A DNA stretch of 64,000 bases from Erinaceus europaeus (GCF_950295315.1 NC_080179.1:73861174-73925173); one strand, 5' to 3'. Positions 40,399 to 64,000 are shown, numbered from the stretch's first letter. Notes: generated by a model from the sequence alone, not told the origin. Program-made: numbers and translations.

Positions 40399-40682
40399 TT
40401 TTTTTTTTTAATTTATTTTTTATATTTACTTATTTTCCCTTTTGTTGCCCTTGTTTTTTTATTGTTGTTGTAGTTATGGTTGTAGATATTGATTTCGTCG
40501 TTGTTGGACAGAGAGAAATGGAGAGGGGAGGGGAAGACAAAGAGAGACACCTGCAGACCTGTTTCACCGCCTATGAAGCGACTCCCCTGCAGGTGGGGAG
40601 CCGGGGGCTCGAACCAGGATCCTTAGACCGGTCCTTGCACTTTGCCCCACCTGCTTAACTCGCTGTGCTACCATCCGACTCC
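40399..40682 (-). mobile_element. SINE-A at the L1 5' end
   Basis: Full-length, from poly(T) at 40399 to head end CCATCCGACTCC; same orientation as the L1. Confidence 0.93.
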
Positions 40683-40696
40683 TGGGGGGATATTTC

Positions 40697-41010
40697 CTAA
40701 CTCAGCATGAGGGAGGGAAAGGAGTCCTCTCTGGAGGGGCATCTGGAAGTTGCTTTACTCCATGTGTGAGAGGAGGGACACCTGAGAGCACTCCAGCTTC
40801 AGCTTTGAGAAAGGAAGGGTGTTCTCAGTGGAGAAGATGCCCACAGGAAGGGATACATACTACACATGGCAGGGAGCAAGGGCAAGGACGGGGGTTCTTC
40901 TCTGGGGAGCGCTTGGGCGTCCTTTTTACTCCTACGTATGTGTGGGGGGAGGAAGTCAAAGCCAGGACCAAGAGGTGTCAGGTGAGCAGTGTGGCAGTCT
41001 GCTGCGACAT
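40697..41010. other. Intergenic DNA without recognised feature
   Basis: GA-rich, about 300 bp; no exon. Confidence 0.4.
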
Positions 41011-41548
41011 CTAAGTCCAGCTCAACCCTGCGCCAGCCTGAGTTCCGAGGCTTTGTCACACCCAGGCTCTGGCAAACTGTGCCAGGGCTGAACTGAGGAC
41101 TCAAACCCTCAGAAGCTTTAGGCCTCAGCTCAGCTGCCTCCAAGCCTCAGTTCATGGCACTGAACACGGTACCTGTAGCTCATCTCTGCCCCGGCCTAGG
41201 TTCCTAGAAGTTGTGTGCTGGGCCCAGATATCTGATAACCTAGATGCAGCTGCCCGGCCGGCCAGTTCTAGTCCTTGGCTCAGCCATGACATACCTGAGC
41301 TCAGATACTCAATCACGCAAAGGCTGCGGCTCAGCCACACCAGGGCCCAGGCTCAGTGCAGCCAGGCCTGAGACGAGGGCACAAAGGCCCCTGTCAGGAA
41401 ACACGTCTCACCTCAGCGGCATCTAGGCCTCAGCTCATGCTGTCCCACCTCCAGCTGGGCACCGTCCTGACCTGTGCCCATCTCACAGCCTGAACTCAGC
41501 AGCCCATGAACCTAGTCTCATCCCCATCAAGGCCTGGGCTCAGCTGTT
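41010..41548. repeat. Degenerate minisatellite (GGCCTCAGCTCAGC-type)
   Basis: Recurring AGGCCTCAGCTCAGCTGCC-like blocks (about 41130, 41320-41370, 41427, 41525) with strong drift; period not constant, roughly 45-50 bp. Confidence 0.6.
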
Positions 41549-42190
41549 TTTTTTTTTTTTTTAAATATTTATTTATTCCCTTTTTGTTGCCCTTGTTATT
41601 TTATTGTTGTAGTTATTATTGTTGTTATTGATGTCATTGCTGTTGGATAGGAGACAAGTGGAGAGATTATTTATTTATTCCCTTTTTGTTGCCCTTGTTG
41701 TTGTTGTTATTGATGTTATTGTTGTTGGATAGGACAGAGAAATGGAGAGATTAAATATTTATTCCCTTTTTGTTGCCCTTGTTATTATTATTGTTGTTAC
41801 TGATGTCATTGTTGTTGGATAGGAAAGAGAGAAACCGAGAGATTAAATATTTATCCTTTTGTTGTTGCCCTTATTGTTTTATTGTAGTTATTATTGTTGA
41901 TGGATAGGACAGAGAGAAATGGGAGATTAAATATTCCCTTTTTGTTGCCCTTGTTTTATTGTCGTAGTTGTTGTTATTGATGTCGTTGTTGGATAGGACA
42001 GAGATAAATGGAGAGAGGAGGGGACGACAGAGGGGGAGAGAAAGACAGAGACACCTGCAGACCTGCTTCACTGCCTGTGAAGCGACTCCCCTGCAGGTGG
42101 GGAGCTGGGGGCTCAAACCGAGATCCTTACGCGGGGTCTTTGCGCTTTGTGCCACCGGAGCTTAACTCGCTGCGCTACCACCCGACTCCC
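41549..42190 (-). repeat. Tandem array of SINE-A 3' ends attached to one complete SINE-A
   Basis: The complete inverted SINE-A occupies about 41929-42190. Its tail segment (from AATATTTATTCCCTTTTTGT to GGATAGGACAGAGAAATGGA plus GAGATTA) is repeated four more times toward lower coordinates: about 41562-41669, 41670-41753, 41754-41845 and 41846-41928. Copies are about 84-108 bp and each ends at GAGATTA. Confidence 0.92.
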
Positions 42191-42300
42191 GAGAAGGCAT
42201 ATTTTCACACACGTTTATTTCTGCCACTTAGGTGGTGGTGGATATTGAGCCTAGGGCCTGAAGATCAATACCCATAACATGTGTTTGAAATCCTACTCTG

Positions 42301-42418
42301 GGGCTGGGGAGACCGAATAATGGCTATGTAAATGACTTTCATGCCTGAGGCTGAGGTCCTGGGGTTCAATCCTCAGCACCATCTAAGCCAGAGCTGAATA
42401 GAACTCTGCTTGGGGGTG
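42301..42418 (+). mobile_element. SINE-C
   Basis: GGGGAGACCGAATAATGGCT to GAGCTGAATAGAACTCTGC. Confidence 0.75.
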
Positions 42419-42462
42419 GGGGTAGGGCAGGAGAGGGAGAGGGAGAGGGAGAGGAAAAGGAA

Positions 42463-42634
42463 GGGCCAGGTGGTGGTACATCTACCTGAGCACGAGGACC
42501 TGGGCTTGAGCCCTGAGGGGACCGGGAAAGCCCTGCAAATGTGAAGCAGTGTTGGAGGCATCTCTCTCCTTGCTACCCCCTCCCCCTCAACTCCTGGGTG
42601 ACTCTATCCAATAAACGAGAATCAAAAAATTTTA
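42463..42634 (+). mobile_element. SINE-B
   Basis: Head GGGCCAGGTGGTGGTACATC to CTATCCAATAAACGAG. Confidence 0.8.
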
Positions 42635-42649
42635 AGAGGAAAACTTCTG

Positions 42650-43086
42650 TTGTGGCCTGGAAAGTATTTCAGTGGACAAAGCGTTATCCCAAGCCTAAGG
42701 GCTCAAATTTGACCACTGGCATCACATAAGCCAGAGTGATAACTCTGATTCTCTGTTTTTTTATTTTATTTTTTAAAAATATTTATTCACTTTTGTTGCC
42801 CGTTGTTTTATTGTTGTAGTTATTATTGTTGTAGTTATTGATGTCGTCATTGTTGGACAGGACAGAGAGAAATGGAGAGAGGAGGGAAAGACAGAGGGGG
42901 AGAGAGAAAGACAGACACCTGCAGACCTGTTTCACCGCCTGTGAAGCGACTTCTGGGGAGGTGGGGATCTGGGGGCTCGAACCGGGATCCTTAGGCTGGT
43001 CCTTGTGACTTGAGCCTCTGCGTTTAACCCGCTGTGCTACCGCCCAACTCCCGGTTCTCTATTAAAAAAAACAAACAAACAAACAA
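42650..43086 (+). mobile_element. SINE-D split by inverted SINE-A
   Basis: D 42650-42758 and its tail after 43053; complete inverted A 42770-43052. CTGATTCTCTG / CCGGTTCTCT mark the duplication. Confidence 0.8.
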
Positions 43087-43380
43087 AAAAAACACATTTT
43101 CTCCAAGCATATTCTTGTCCTTTCTTGGGTCATCTGGAAGCAATGAACATTTTCCCCATTTGGCTAGAGAAACTCAATAAATCCTAGGGTCTGTGCTTCT
43201 CTTCATTAATGTTTATAGTTATATTCTGAACATATTCCTCCCCTTCAATCTTTAGATTTTGGGATAAGATCAGTCTCACTGGAAAATCTACTAAGAACCA
43301 TGAGCCCTCCTCCTAAAAAAGCATAAACTTTAAAGTTTAATTGCCTTACAGTTCAGAAAATGCGGCTTAAAAAAAGCAGT
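43087..43380. other. Unique intergenic stretch
   Basis: About 290 bp, no feature recognised. Confidence 0.45.
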
Positions 43381-43558
43381 GGGGCCAGGCAGTGGTGCAC
43401 CTGGTTGAGGGCTCCTGGTTATAATGAGCCAGGACCAGGGTTCAAGCCCTTGGTCCCCACCTGCAGGGGGAATGTTTCATGAGTGGTGTAGGTGTCTTTC
43501 TGTCTCTCTCCTCCCTCTCAATTTCTCTATCTCTATCCAATAAATAAACATATTTTAA
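43381..43558 (+). mobile_element. SINE-B
   Basis: Full copy between AAAAAAGCAGTG and AAAAAGCAGTAG. Confidence 0.9.
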
Positions 43559-43574
43559 AAAGCAGTAGCAGTAT

Positions 43575-43845
43575 CTTTTTTATATTTATTTTCCCTTTTG
43601 TAGCCCTTTTTTTGTTGTTGTTGTTGTTGTTGTAGTTATTATTGTTGTTGCTATTGATGTCTTTGTTAGATAGGACAGAGAAATGGAGAGAGGGGGAGAG
43701 ATAGACACCTTGCAGACCTGCTTCACCGCCTGGGAAGCGACTCCCCTGCAGGTGGGGAGCCGGGGGCTCGAACCGGGATCCTTACGCTGGTCCTTGCGCT
43801 TTGTGCCACCTGTGCTTAACCCGCTGCGCTGCCGCCCGACTCCCA
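43575..43845 (-). mobile_element. SINE-A just beyond the AMMECR1L poly(A) site
   Basis: Near-consensus inverted copy ending GCCGCCCGACTCCC. Confidence 0.93.
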
Positions 43846-43868
43846 ACAGTAGTAATATTATCAACCAT

Positions 43869-43901
43869 GCACACACACTAATAATCAAGTTCAAGTTTAT
43901 T
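43869..43901 (-). terminator. AMMECR1L: AMMECR1L polyadenylation signal with GU-rich downstream element
   Basis: On the minus strand AATAAA lies at 43901-43896 and is followed about 18-27 nt later by TAGTGTGTGTGC (43868-43879), a standard hexamer plus downstream element. A second AATAAA at about 44003-44010 could be an alternative proximal signal. A SINE-A starts 25 bp beyond. Confidence 0.75.
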
Positions 43902-46900
43902 GGGGTCATAAATACCGTACAAAACACACAGCCTGACGGCAAGCTATCTGATTGGCTGACTTTAAAAAAAGGACAGGACAAAGAACAAGTTTTACCCATT
44001 ATGATTTATTCTCTACAATACTTCGTTAAAGAGTTCAATGATTTGCACTCAGAAGTCATATAAGTCATAGAGCCAAGAGGCAACCACGTGTAATACAAAT
44101 ATTGGTCTGAAGTCTTTGCACTGAAGGCCGTACGTCTTTTGCTTCAGGAAAATGAAGGGAAACAGAACAGGAAAGAAAAGACAGCTCCCTAGGCTCCAGA
44201 ATCGCAATAGAAAAGAACATCAACTGTTAGTGAAAGGATAGCTGTTAACATATCACGGGAGAGAGATCTTGTGCAAATATTAACACCCTGGATCTTTGTA
44301 TAGATGATTTTTTTATAATAAACAATAAAATATATGTACTGTCTCAACTATAAACCTTTCACGCTGAAAGGTCTCTAACATGAGTTACTTTAATATTACG
44401 AAGCGAAAAAGTTTCAGAACCTCACAGTGGAAAGAAAGCAGTCCAACTCCAGCAAACGCTAGTGATCAAAGACATTCTCTTTCTGTTAACAGAAAACAAG
44501 AACAATTGGTAATTACAGAGAGAATGTCCTAGCTGTGGGTATAATGAGACAGACTAACTTTCCAGACCAAAAGGCACTCACAGCTAGGGGTGGAACGAAC
44601 TCCAAACCAAGCCAGCCACGTTTGGGCCGGCTCTCTTGAGACAGTGGTTACCTTCCCTTCAGCTGGGGCAGCCCAGGGACGAAGGAACTACCAAGCAGGA
44701 AACGGCCCCTTCTCTCTAAGTCTACCGCTCACCCGCCCTCACTGGCCGCCCTCAGCCCTGCTTTGCAGAAAGCGGCTCAGTCCCAGACGGAAGCCGCCAC
44801 CTCCCTATGCAAAGCTGCCACGGGAACGACCCAGACTCAGCCTTTTTCTTCCTGAGAGCCACCTGCCATACATGTTCAGGAGGTGACCACCGTGAACACA
44901 CACCTCCAGACTGCTTCCTGACTAAACCACATTCAGGGTGCAGTCCGGTGCACCGCCATTCTTTATGGAGCCAAACTGTCTCCTTGGTCGATTCCTAAGC
45001 CCCCTTAACAAGGCAAGAGGAACCTGAGCATCCCCACTGCTAGACTTGAATGGGAGCGAGAGGGAATGTGCAGGGGGTAAGGCTTCTCCACTCAAGAACC
45101 ACTGTGCCCGTTCAGTGTGGTGCTGGGCCGAAGCAGCCCGATGCTTGTGTGCTGACTTTAACCCGTTTGGTGGGTTTTAAAAATTTCTGTTCAATTTTCT
45201 TAAATGGCAGGTATCCTACCCCACCCTCAATAAAATGGAAAAAAAAATAAAAACAAACAAAAACAACAAAAACTCTACACTGGGAAAGACAAATCAGGGT
45301 ACTATTTCTACAAGGGAAAAAAATCGGCTTGAAGAACACGGCACTGTAAATGCCTGCATGGCCAGTCTCACTGAGCGCGTTCGGGGGCGAAAGTTTAGCA
45401 CCAATTTTTTTTGCTTTTTTTTTTTTTTTAATCTTAAGAAATGAAACACAACTTTTAACACATAACACTTGAACAGTAATGAATGTAGCCCTATGTACCA
45501 ATACTGTTGTACAAATTGGAGGCGGGTGGTTTAGTCCAGAACTCACCACTCTGACATCGATCCATGGCACCTAAGAGTTAACTGATGTCACAGTTGTTAC
45601 AGAACGGTTGTTCCTCTCAGCAGCAGGAAAATCAATTCCTCCATCTTCAGAAGCGCCCCCCCCCCCCCCACCTCTGCCACTAACGCTGCCGGGGGCGGGA
45701 GGCCAGACACGGCACAGCAGGAAGCACGGCCTGGTTCCTGCGCCCTGGCGGCTCCCGACCCACTCCCGCACACGCTGCCAAGTAAACCTGCTTCTATCCA
45801 CTCAGACTGTTTTCTCCCAAGAGACAAGACAGCAACGTCGAGCACATGAATCATTTCTTAGGATGTGTCCCTGCTCCCCCTCCCCAACAGAAGGAAATTC
45901 AAAAAGGATCTTTTGACTTGAGTATCTGCCTGTTTCGGAGAGCCAGACCACCACCACCACCACCACCACCACCACCACCACCACCACCACCACCACCACC
46001 ACCACCACCACCACCACCACCACCACCTTAAAAAATTAAACAAAGCATTGTGTTCACCGGGTGTACAGAAACCCAGTTCACTTCAAGAGTTTTCTGTGAA
46101 TGTGGCTGAACACCAGTGTGTCACCCCTAGGGTCCTTTCTTCCCACTGGCCACACCTCTTCCTGTGAATTACTTCAGAAGTGCCTCTGTGACAAGGTTTT
46201 CAAAGCATCTTCCGAGTCTCCAACTTGTACGAACTCTGTCACTAAATGAGCGAACAGGCAAGAGGGAGGAGTGACTTGCTGACAGCTGTTTGGAATCGGC
46301 AACAATGGAATGGGGAACTATGCCATATGAAAGTCTGAGTGACCTAGAATAAAACGAGCTGTCTGGGACGCTGCCCTACTGGGGATGAAGGTTCCCAGCA
46401 TGTTAGGCAAGATGAAGATTCACCTTGTTTGATGAATTACACAGCTTGGCTCTGAAGTCCCATGAAGGACTGCAACATCTAGTCTTCCCACTTCTACAGG
46501 CACAAGCTAGAAAAAGAACTCCTCAGCTTAAAGGTCCCTCGGAATGTTTGCCTGATAAGAAAGACAACTCAGAAACCCTGGATTCCCTCCTCTGACATGT
46601 CCTTTTAAAGCCCAACCCGAGTGCTTCTGTGAACAGCTATGCCTTCTGAGAACCTAGATCCAGCTATAGGCACTGCTACCATGGAGTGAGGTAGCCGGGT
46701 GGTAAGGAAGAGGTCTCTCTTTTCACACTGCATGCAGCGACGACATCAGGGCCTCCCATAGGCATCCTAGTCCATTCCTTCGCAGGCTACACCACAGAGC
46801 TCTGTTCAATACCAGGAGACTCAATGCAGGAAGAGTGCCAAAAAAAATCCAACCGATAGTGGGATGAGAATTGAAACCTTCAAGGCTAATTGAGCAATGA

Positions 46901-47566
46901 GATCTGCAATGCCATCCGGAGGGCTTCCGATCTGGGTGTGGGTCTCTGTCCAGGAGACGCAAAGAGCTCTTGGCGCCCACATTCAACCCTAACATGGCGT
47001 CCACTTAATGAAGCGTGGAGGTTGCGATCAACTCTTGGTTGGTATGCAATAAACTGGAAGTTTAAAAAAAACAAAAGGACTTTAAAACAACCTAAAAATG
47101 TTTCTCGTTGGTTCTCCGTTGCCCAGACTGCCAGGAGAATACACTTACTTGATCTGGGGAGGTTGTAGGAGGGTGTGTGCGTGGCGGGGGGGTTAAGCCT
47201 TCTTGGATCGTCAATTCCAGCTTCCACTGTATGGCCAACACGCAGGTAGCAAGTCACCAGTGGCACCTGCATGCCAGAGTCTTTTGAACCCACAAAGTAA
47301 TTCTCACTAGTCATGGAGGAGCCCCAATCCAACAGAACCCCATATTGAGGAAAGGCTGAGATAAGGCTTGGGCCCCGTAAGTTCTGCTTCATTCAGAGTA
47401 ACCCCTGCCCTCCCCTCAGTCAGCAGGCAGGCTCGGCAACGGAAGCTAGCGTCATAAAATGGTGCAGTAATAGAAGTAACTGGACCAGGAAGAGGAGGCG
47501 TCTGCTCCAATGATGTCATAGCCACTGGCGGCCACAGGGGGGCGAGACTGGTCATGCAGCCGCGTG
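43880..47566 (-). other. AMMECR1L: AMMECR1L 3' UTR (about 3.7 kb)
   Basis: Runs from the stop codon to the poly(A) signal at 43896-43901. It contains no SINE or LINE copy that I can recognise, unlike its surroundings. It contains a CCA (TGG in the mRNA) repeat at 45950-46026, a C run at 45658-45669 and several T/A-rich stretches. The absence of insertions over the exact gene-end interval supports its being one exon. Confidence 0.8.
45950..46026. repeat. CCA microsatellite, about 25 units, in AMMECR1L 3' UTR
   Basis: Pure CCA on the plus strand, TGG in the transcript. Confidence 0.97.
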
Positions 47567-61252
<13,686 letters not shown>

Positions 61253-61309
61253 TCAGTGCCTGAGGTCTGGACGGCTGCAGAACCCTAAGCAAAAAGAAAA
61301 GGGCAGTAA

Positions 61310-61593
61310 AGCAAAGGCGGAGAGACGGCGTAATGGTTACGCAAAAAGACTCTGACACCTGGGACTCAAGTCCCAGGTTCAGTCCCCAGCAGCACCATAA
61401 ACTGGAGCTGAGCCACGCTCTGGTTCTTTCTCTTTATCTCATTAAAATAAAATCAGTAGGGTGGAGGGTAGACAGCATAGTGCTTATACAAACAGACTCT
61501 CATGCCTGAGGTTCCAAAGTCCCAGGTTCAATCCCTGCCCCTTGCACCACCGTAAGCCAGAGCTGAGCAGAGTTCTGGTAAAATTAAAACAAA
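61310..61593 (+). mobile_element. Two SINE-C-type copies in series
   Basis: 61310-61455 (GGAGAGACGGCGTAATGGTT with a D-like CTCATTAAAATAAAAT end) and 61458-61593. Confidence 0.75.
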
Positions 61594-61595
61594 CA

Positions 61596-61972
61596 GGAGG
61601 CCAGGCAGTGGTACATCCATTCAGTGCACATAGCACTATGTGCAAGGACCTGGGTTCAAGCCCCCAGTCCCCACCTATAGTGGGGACTCTTCAAAAGGAG
61701 TGCAGGTGTCTATCCTTTTCCATCCCTCTCATCTCTCAGTTCCTCTCTGTCCTATCCAATAAAATAGGAAAAAAAAAAAAGGGGGGGGTGGCACACCTGG
61801 TTGAGCACACACGTTACAGTGCTCGAGGATTCAGGCTGAAGCACCCGGTCCCCACCTGCAGGGGGAAAGCTTCACAAGTGGTGAAGCAGGGCTGCAGGTG
61901 TCCCTCTGTCTCTCTCCCTCCTTCCTTTCAATTTCTGTCTCTATCCAATAAATAGATAAAATATTTAAAGCA
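61596..61972 (+). mobile_element. Two SINE-B copies in series
   Basis: 61597-61775 and 61782-61970; the second is near consensus. Confidence 0.87.
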
Positions 61973-62155
61973 AAGGTATTGCACCAAAGTAAAACACTGG
62001 GGTGGGGAGGATTCAGGTCCAGGTCCAGGACCATGATGGCAGGAGGACCTAGAGAGGGTTGAATTGTTATGTGGAAGCTGAGAAATGTTACACTTGTATG
62101 TGCATTTTACTGTCATCTGAAAGCCATTAATTCCCCAATAAAGGGGAAAAAAAAC
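61973..62155 (+). mobile_element. L1 3' UTR end
   Basis: TATTGCACCAAAGTAAAACA to CATTAATTCCCCAATAAAGG. Confidence 0.82.
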
Positions 62156-62177
62156 AAAAGGAGAAGAAAAAAAAAAA

Positions 62178-62245
62178 GGCAGCTGGAAGTGGTAGGTTTG
62201 TAGTGCCTACACAGAACACCAGCACTAACACTAGAAGCAAAAAAG
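62178..62245 (+). mobile_element. Module T, diverged
   Basis: GGCAGCTGGAAGTGGTAGGT to CACTAGAAGCAAAAA. Confidence 0.5.
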
Positions 62246-62289
62246 ATAAAATGAAATAAATACTAAAAAAAAATTCAAAGAGCCTATCT

Positions 62290-62580
62290 ACAAAGAATAG
62301 GCGTCACCCAACCCTTTTCCACAGAGCAGCCAGGTGAGAAAGGACCGCTCGGCACCAGGCCAGAGACTCGCGGCCTCTCCTAAAGGAGGTCCAGCCCCGC
62401 CTCACCCCCAGAGCTTCTGAGCGGCACTCAGAGACAGGCCAGGCGAGTACCTCCCTCTGTTCAGGACTCCTCAGGGGAGCAGGAATGGTGGGATAGAGGC
62501 CAGCTGGACGAGGTAATTTCAGGACTGACTAGAAGGCTGTTGTTAAAGCCTGTCATTCTCTTGAGGTTGTTCTTTTTTTT
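62290..62580. other. Unique GC-richer stretch upstream of AMMECR1L exon 1
   Basis: About 290 bp of non-repeat DNA in the 5' region of AMMECR1L. It could hold an untranslated exon but I see no decisive acceptor/donor pair. Confidence 0.3.
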
Positions 62581-62582
62581 GT

Positions 62583-62864
62583 AATTTTTTAAAAAATTTA
62601 TTTTCCCTTTTGTTGCCCTTGTTTTTATTGTTACAGTTATTATTGTTACTGATATCATTGTTGTTGGATAGGACAGAGAGAAATGGAGAGAGGAGGGGAA
62701 GACAGAGAGGGGGAGAGAGAGACAGACACCTGCAGACCTGCTTCACCGCCTGTGAAGTGACTCCCCTGCAGGTGGGGAGCCGGGGGCTCGAACCGGGATC
62801 CTCACGCCGGTCCTTGCGCTTTGTGCCACGTGCGCTTAACCTGCTGTGCTACCGCCCGACTCCC
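62583..62864 (-). mobile_element. SINE-A
   Basis: Inverted near-consensus copy ending CTACCGCCCGACTCCC. Confidence 0.93.
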
Positions 62865-62911
62865 CTGTTCTACCTTTTTATAAAAATATAATAATAAAAA
62901 AAAGCAGTTCA

Positions 62912-63034
62912 AGGGCAGAGGGTAGACAGCATAATGGTTATGTAAAGAGACTCTCATGCCTGAGGCTCTGAAGTCCCACGTTCAATCCCCTGCCTCTCCC
63001 CTGCACCACCATAAAACAGAGCTGAGCAGTGCTC

Positions 63035-63068
<34 letters not shown>
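62912..63068 (+). mobile_element. SINE-C
   Basis: Near consensus; poly(A) of about 28. Confidence 0.9.
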
Positions 63069-63069
<1 letters not shown>

Positions 63070-63072
<3 letters not shown>

Positions 63073-63195
63073 GCAGCTGAGGAGGTGGCACAGTGAATAA
63101 AGTGTGGGAATCTCAGTCATGAAGTCCTGAGTTTGAATCCAGGCTGAACATCTCCCTCCGACCATCACTCATTCATACATACATAAAATCTGTAT
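63070..63195 (+). mobile_element. SINE-D, diverged
   Basis: CTGAGGAGGTGGCACAGTGA to CATACATACATAAAATCTG. Confidence 0.72.
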
Positions 63196-63199
63196 ACAG

Positions 63200-63448
63200 G
63201 GCCGGCAAGATAGCTCACCTGGGAAGGTGTCTGCTTAAGCCATGTGTATATTCAGGTCCAAATCCAACCCCCATAACACTAGGGGAAGCTGTGGTAATCT
63301 GGTGTCTTTCCCTCTCTCTATCTGAAAGTTAGTCCAGTCATGAAACCCCCGTGACAATAAAAAACAAAATACTTTGGTACTAGGGGTTGAGTCCAGAGTT
63401 TTGTACGTGGGGGTGTACACTCTACCGCTGAGCTACATTCTTGGTCCT
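63200..63448 (+). mobile_element. SINE-E copies
   Basis: GGGCCGGCAAGATAGCTCAC to 63340, then an inverted tRNA-like piece (CTACCGCTGAGCTACATTCT) to 63448. Confidence 0.55.
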
Positions 63449-63464
63449 GTTAGTTTTTTTTGGG

Positions 63465-63652
63465 GGGGGAGGTAGGACAGAGAGAAACAAGAGGGGAGAG
63501 GTTAGAGGAGAAAGACACCTGTAGACTTTCACTGCTTGTGAAGTGACCCCCCCCCCCAGGTGGGGAGCTGGGGGCTCAAACTGGGATCCTTGTGCCGGTC
63601 CCTGCGCTGTGCACTGTGTGTGCTTAACCCGGAGCACAACCACCTGACCCCC
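63465..63652 (-). mobile_element. SINE-A, tail missing
   Basis: Inverted; GGTAGGACAGAGAGAAACAA to ACAACCACCTGACCCCCC. Confidence 0.8.
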
Positions 63653-64000
63653 CCTGCTCCTGTTACTTTTTTTACAGGATTCAAATCAAGCCACCTATTA
63701 TCTGTTTTTAAATAATCCAGAGGAATTTTTGTGTTTTCTCTTGCTAACCACTAACCCAAGGGTCTATCCATGCAATTTCACCCATAGTGACCTCAGCGAA
63801 GATGGAAACTCTAAAAGGAGCACACCTTCTAACACAAGACGCCCACCTTTATGGCCTCACATCTTTCCTTCTCCAAAGCCTTACTCATTTTTTTTGGTTT
63901 TCCTCTGAACACACTCCAATCGTTACACATCTCTCTACCCTTTCAAGACCTCATTTAAAAGAGCTACAACCTGGTAGAAACCTTTACGCACACAAATGAC
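63653..64000. other. Unique stretch at the right edge
   Basis: About 350 bp, AT-rich; no exon recognised. Expected to be AMMECR1L intron. Confidence 0.45.

Larger units (their letters stand above)
35425..40682 (-). mobile_element. SINE-A / L1 composite within one target-site duplication
   Basis: TGGGGGGATATTTC occurs at 35411-35424 and 40683-40696 (14/14). Between them, in minus-strand order: complete SINE-A with A tail (40682-40399), L1 5' DNA with a CTCTC pentanucleotide array, ORF1 remnants, ORF2 with internal deletion, and the L1 3' UTR ending AATTCCCCAATAAAGAAATA. Neither end of the SINE shows a duplication of its own. Confidence 0.85.

Noticed and set aside
35425..40682. Possibility that the 5.3-kb unit is an endogenous retrovirus
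   Set aside because: No LTRs, gag, protease or env; ORF1 coiled coil, L1-type endonuclease and RT, and a poly(A) 3' end identify it as L1.
45846..46043. Poly-Pro and poly-Trp/Val frames
   Set aside because: Translation of the CCA microsatellite in the AMMECR1L 3' UTR.

Overview
The window is mammalian nuclear DNA, most probably from a hedgehog (Erinaceus or a close relative; this is an inference). It carries three neighbouring genes in the order known from human 2q14.3, all on the minus strand: the promoter and first non-coding exon of a gene I take to be WDR33 (about 18.4-19.4 kb), all four coding exons of POLR2D (RNA polymerase II subunit RPB4; 22,391-31,538), and all six coding exons of AMMECR1L (47,567-61,246). 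I assembled both reading frames exon by exon. POLR2D gives 142 codons and AMMECR1L 310 codons plus stop, with GT/AG borders and matching phases at every junction, so both genes look intact. Roughly half of the window or more is interspersed repeats (by eye).

Layout. 1-17,713: WDR33 first intron or flank, nearly all SINEs, microsatellites and minisatellites, with a few unique stretches. 17,714-17,913: a 200-N assembly gap, followed by 400 bp of GGA-type repeat and a GCA run. 18,350-19,440: CpG island. 19,450-22,390: SINE-rich spacer and POLR2D 3' flank. 22,391-31,540: POLR2D, with a 49-bp tandem-repeat promoter at 31,603-31,760. 31,760-43,880: intergenic, dominated by a 5.3-kb L1 composite (35,425-40,682) and a tandem array of SINE tails (41,560-42,190). 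43,880-47,566: AMMECR1L 3' UTR, free of SINEs. 47,567-61,274: AMMECR1L coding exons and introns. 61,275-64,000: upstream intron, repeats only.

Repeat families, named here for use in the entries. SINE-A (about 270-340 bp): tRNA-like head with A-box-like TAGCGCAGCGGG and B-box-like GGTTCGAGCC, a CCTGCAGGGGAGTCGCTTC core, a C/T-rich part, then a CAACAATAA-type tail. SINE-B (about 190-230 bp): head GGGGCCAGGTGGTGGCGCAC, core GGGGGAAAGCTTCACAAGTG, end TCTATCCAATAAATAAA. SINE-C (about 120 bp): AGATAGCATAATGGTTATGC to GAGCTGAGCAGTGCTCTGGT. SINE-D (about 145 bp): GGTCCGGGAGGTGGCGCAGT to CTCATTAATAAATAAAATCT. SINE-E: diverged tRNA-like leftovers. Module T: a roughly 60-bp 3' extension (GGCCTCCAGGAGCAGTGGAT to AATAACCCTGGAGGCAA) found on both A and B heads and on its own. 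A poly(A) element of about 1.3 kb occurs twice and is called family F.

The most interesting structures are a SINE fused to the 5' end of an L1 within one shared target-site duplication; a SINE that landed inside the POLR2D exon 2 splice donor, which its target-site duplication restored; a small satellite-like array built from SINE tails; a 49-bp tandem duplication in the POLR2D promoter; and a short C-terminal fragment of a non-L1 LINE. I saw no bacterial-type operon, CRISPR array or viral gene.
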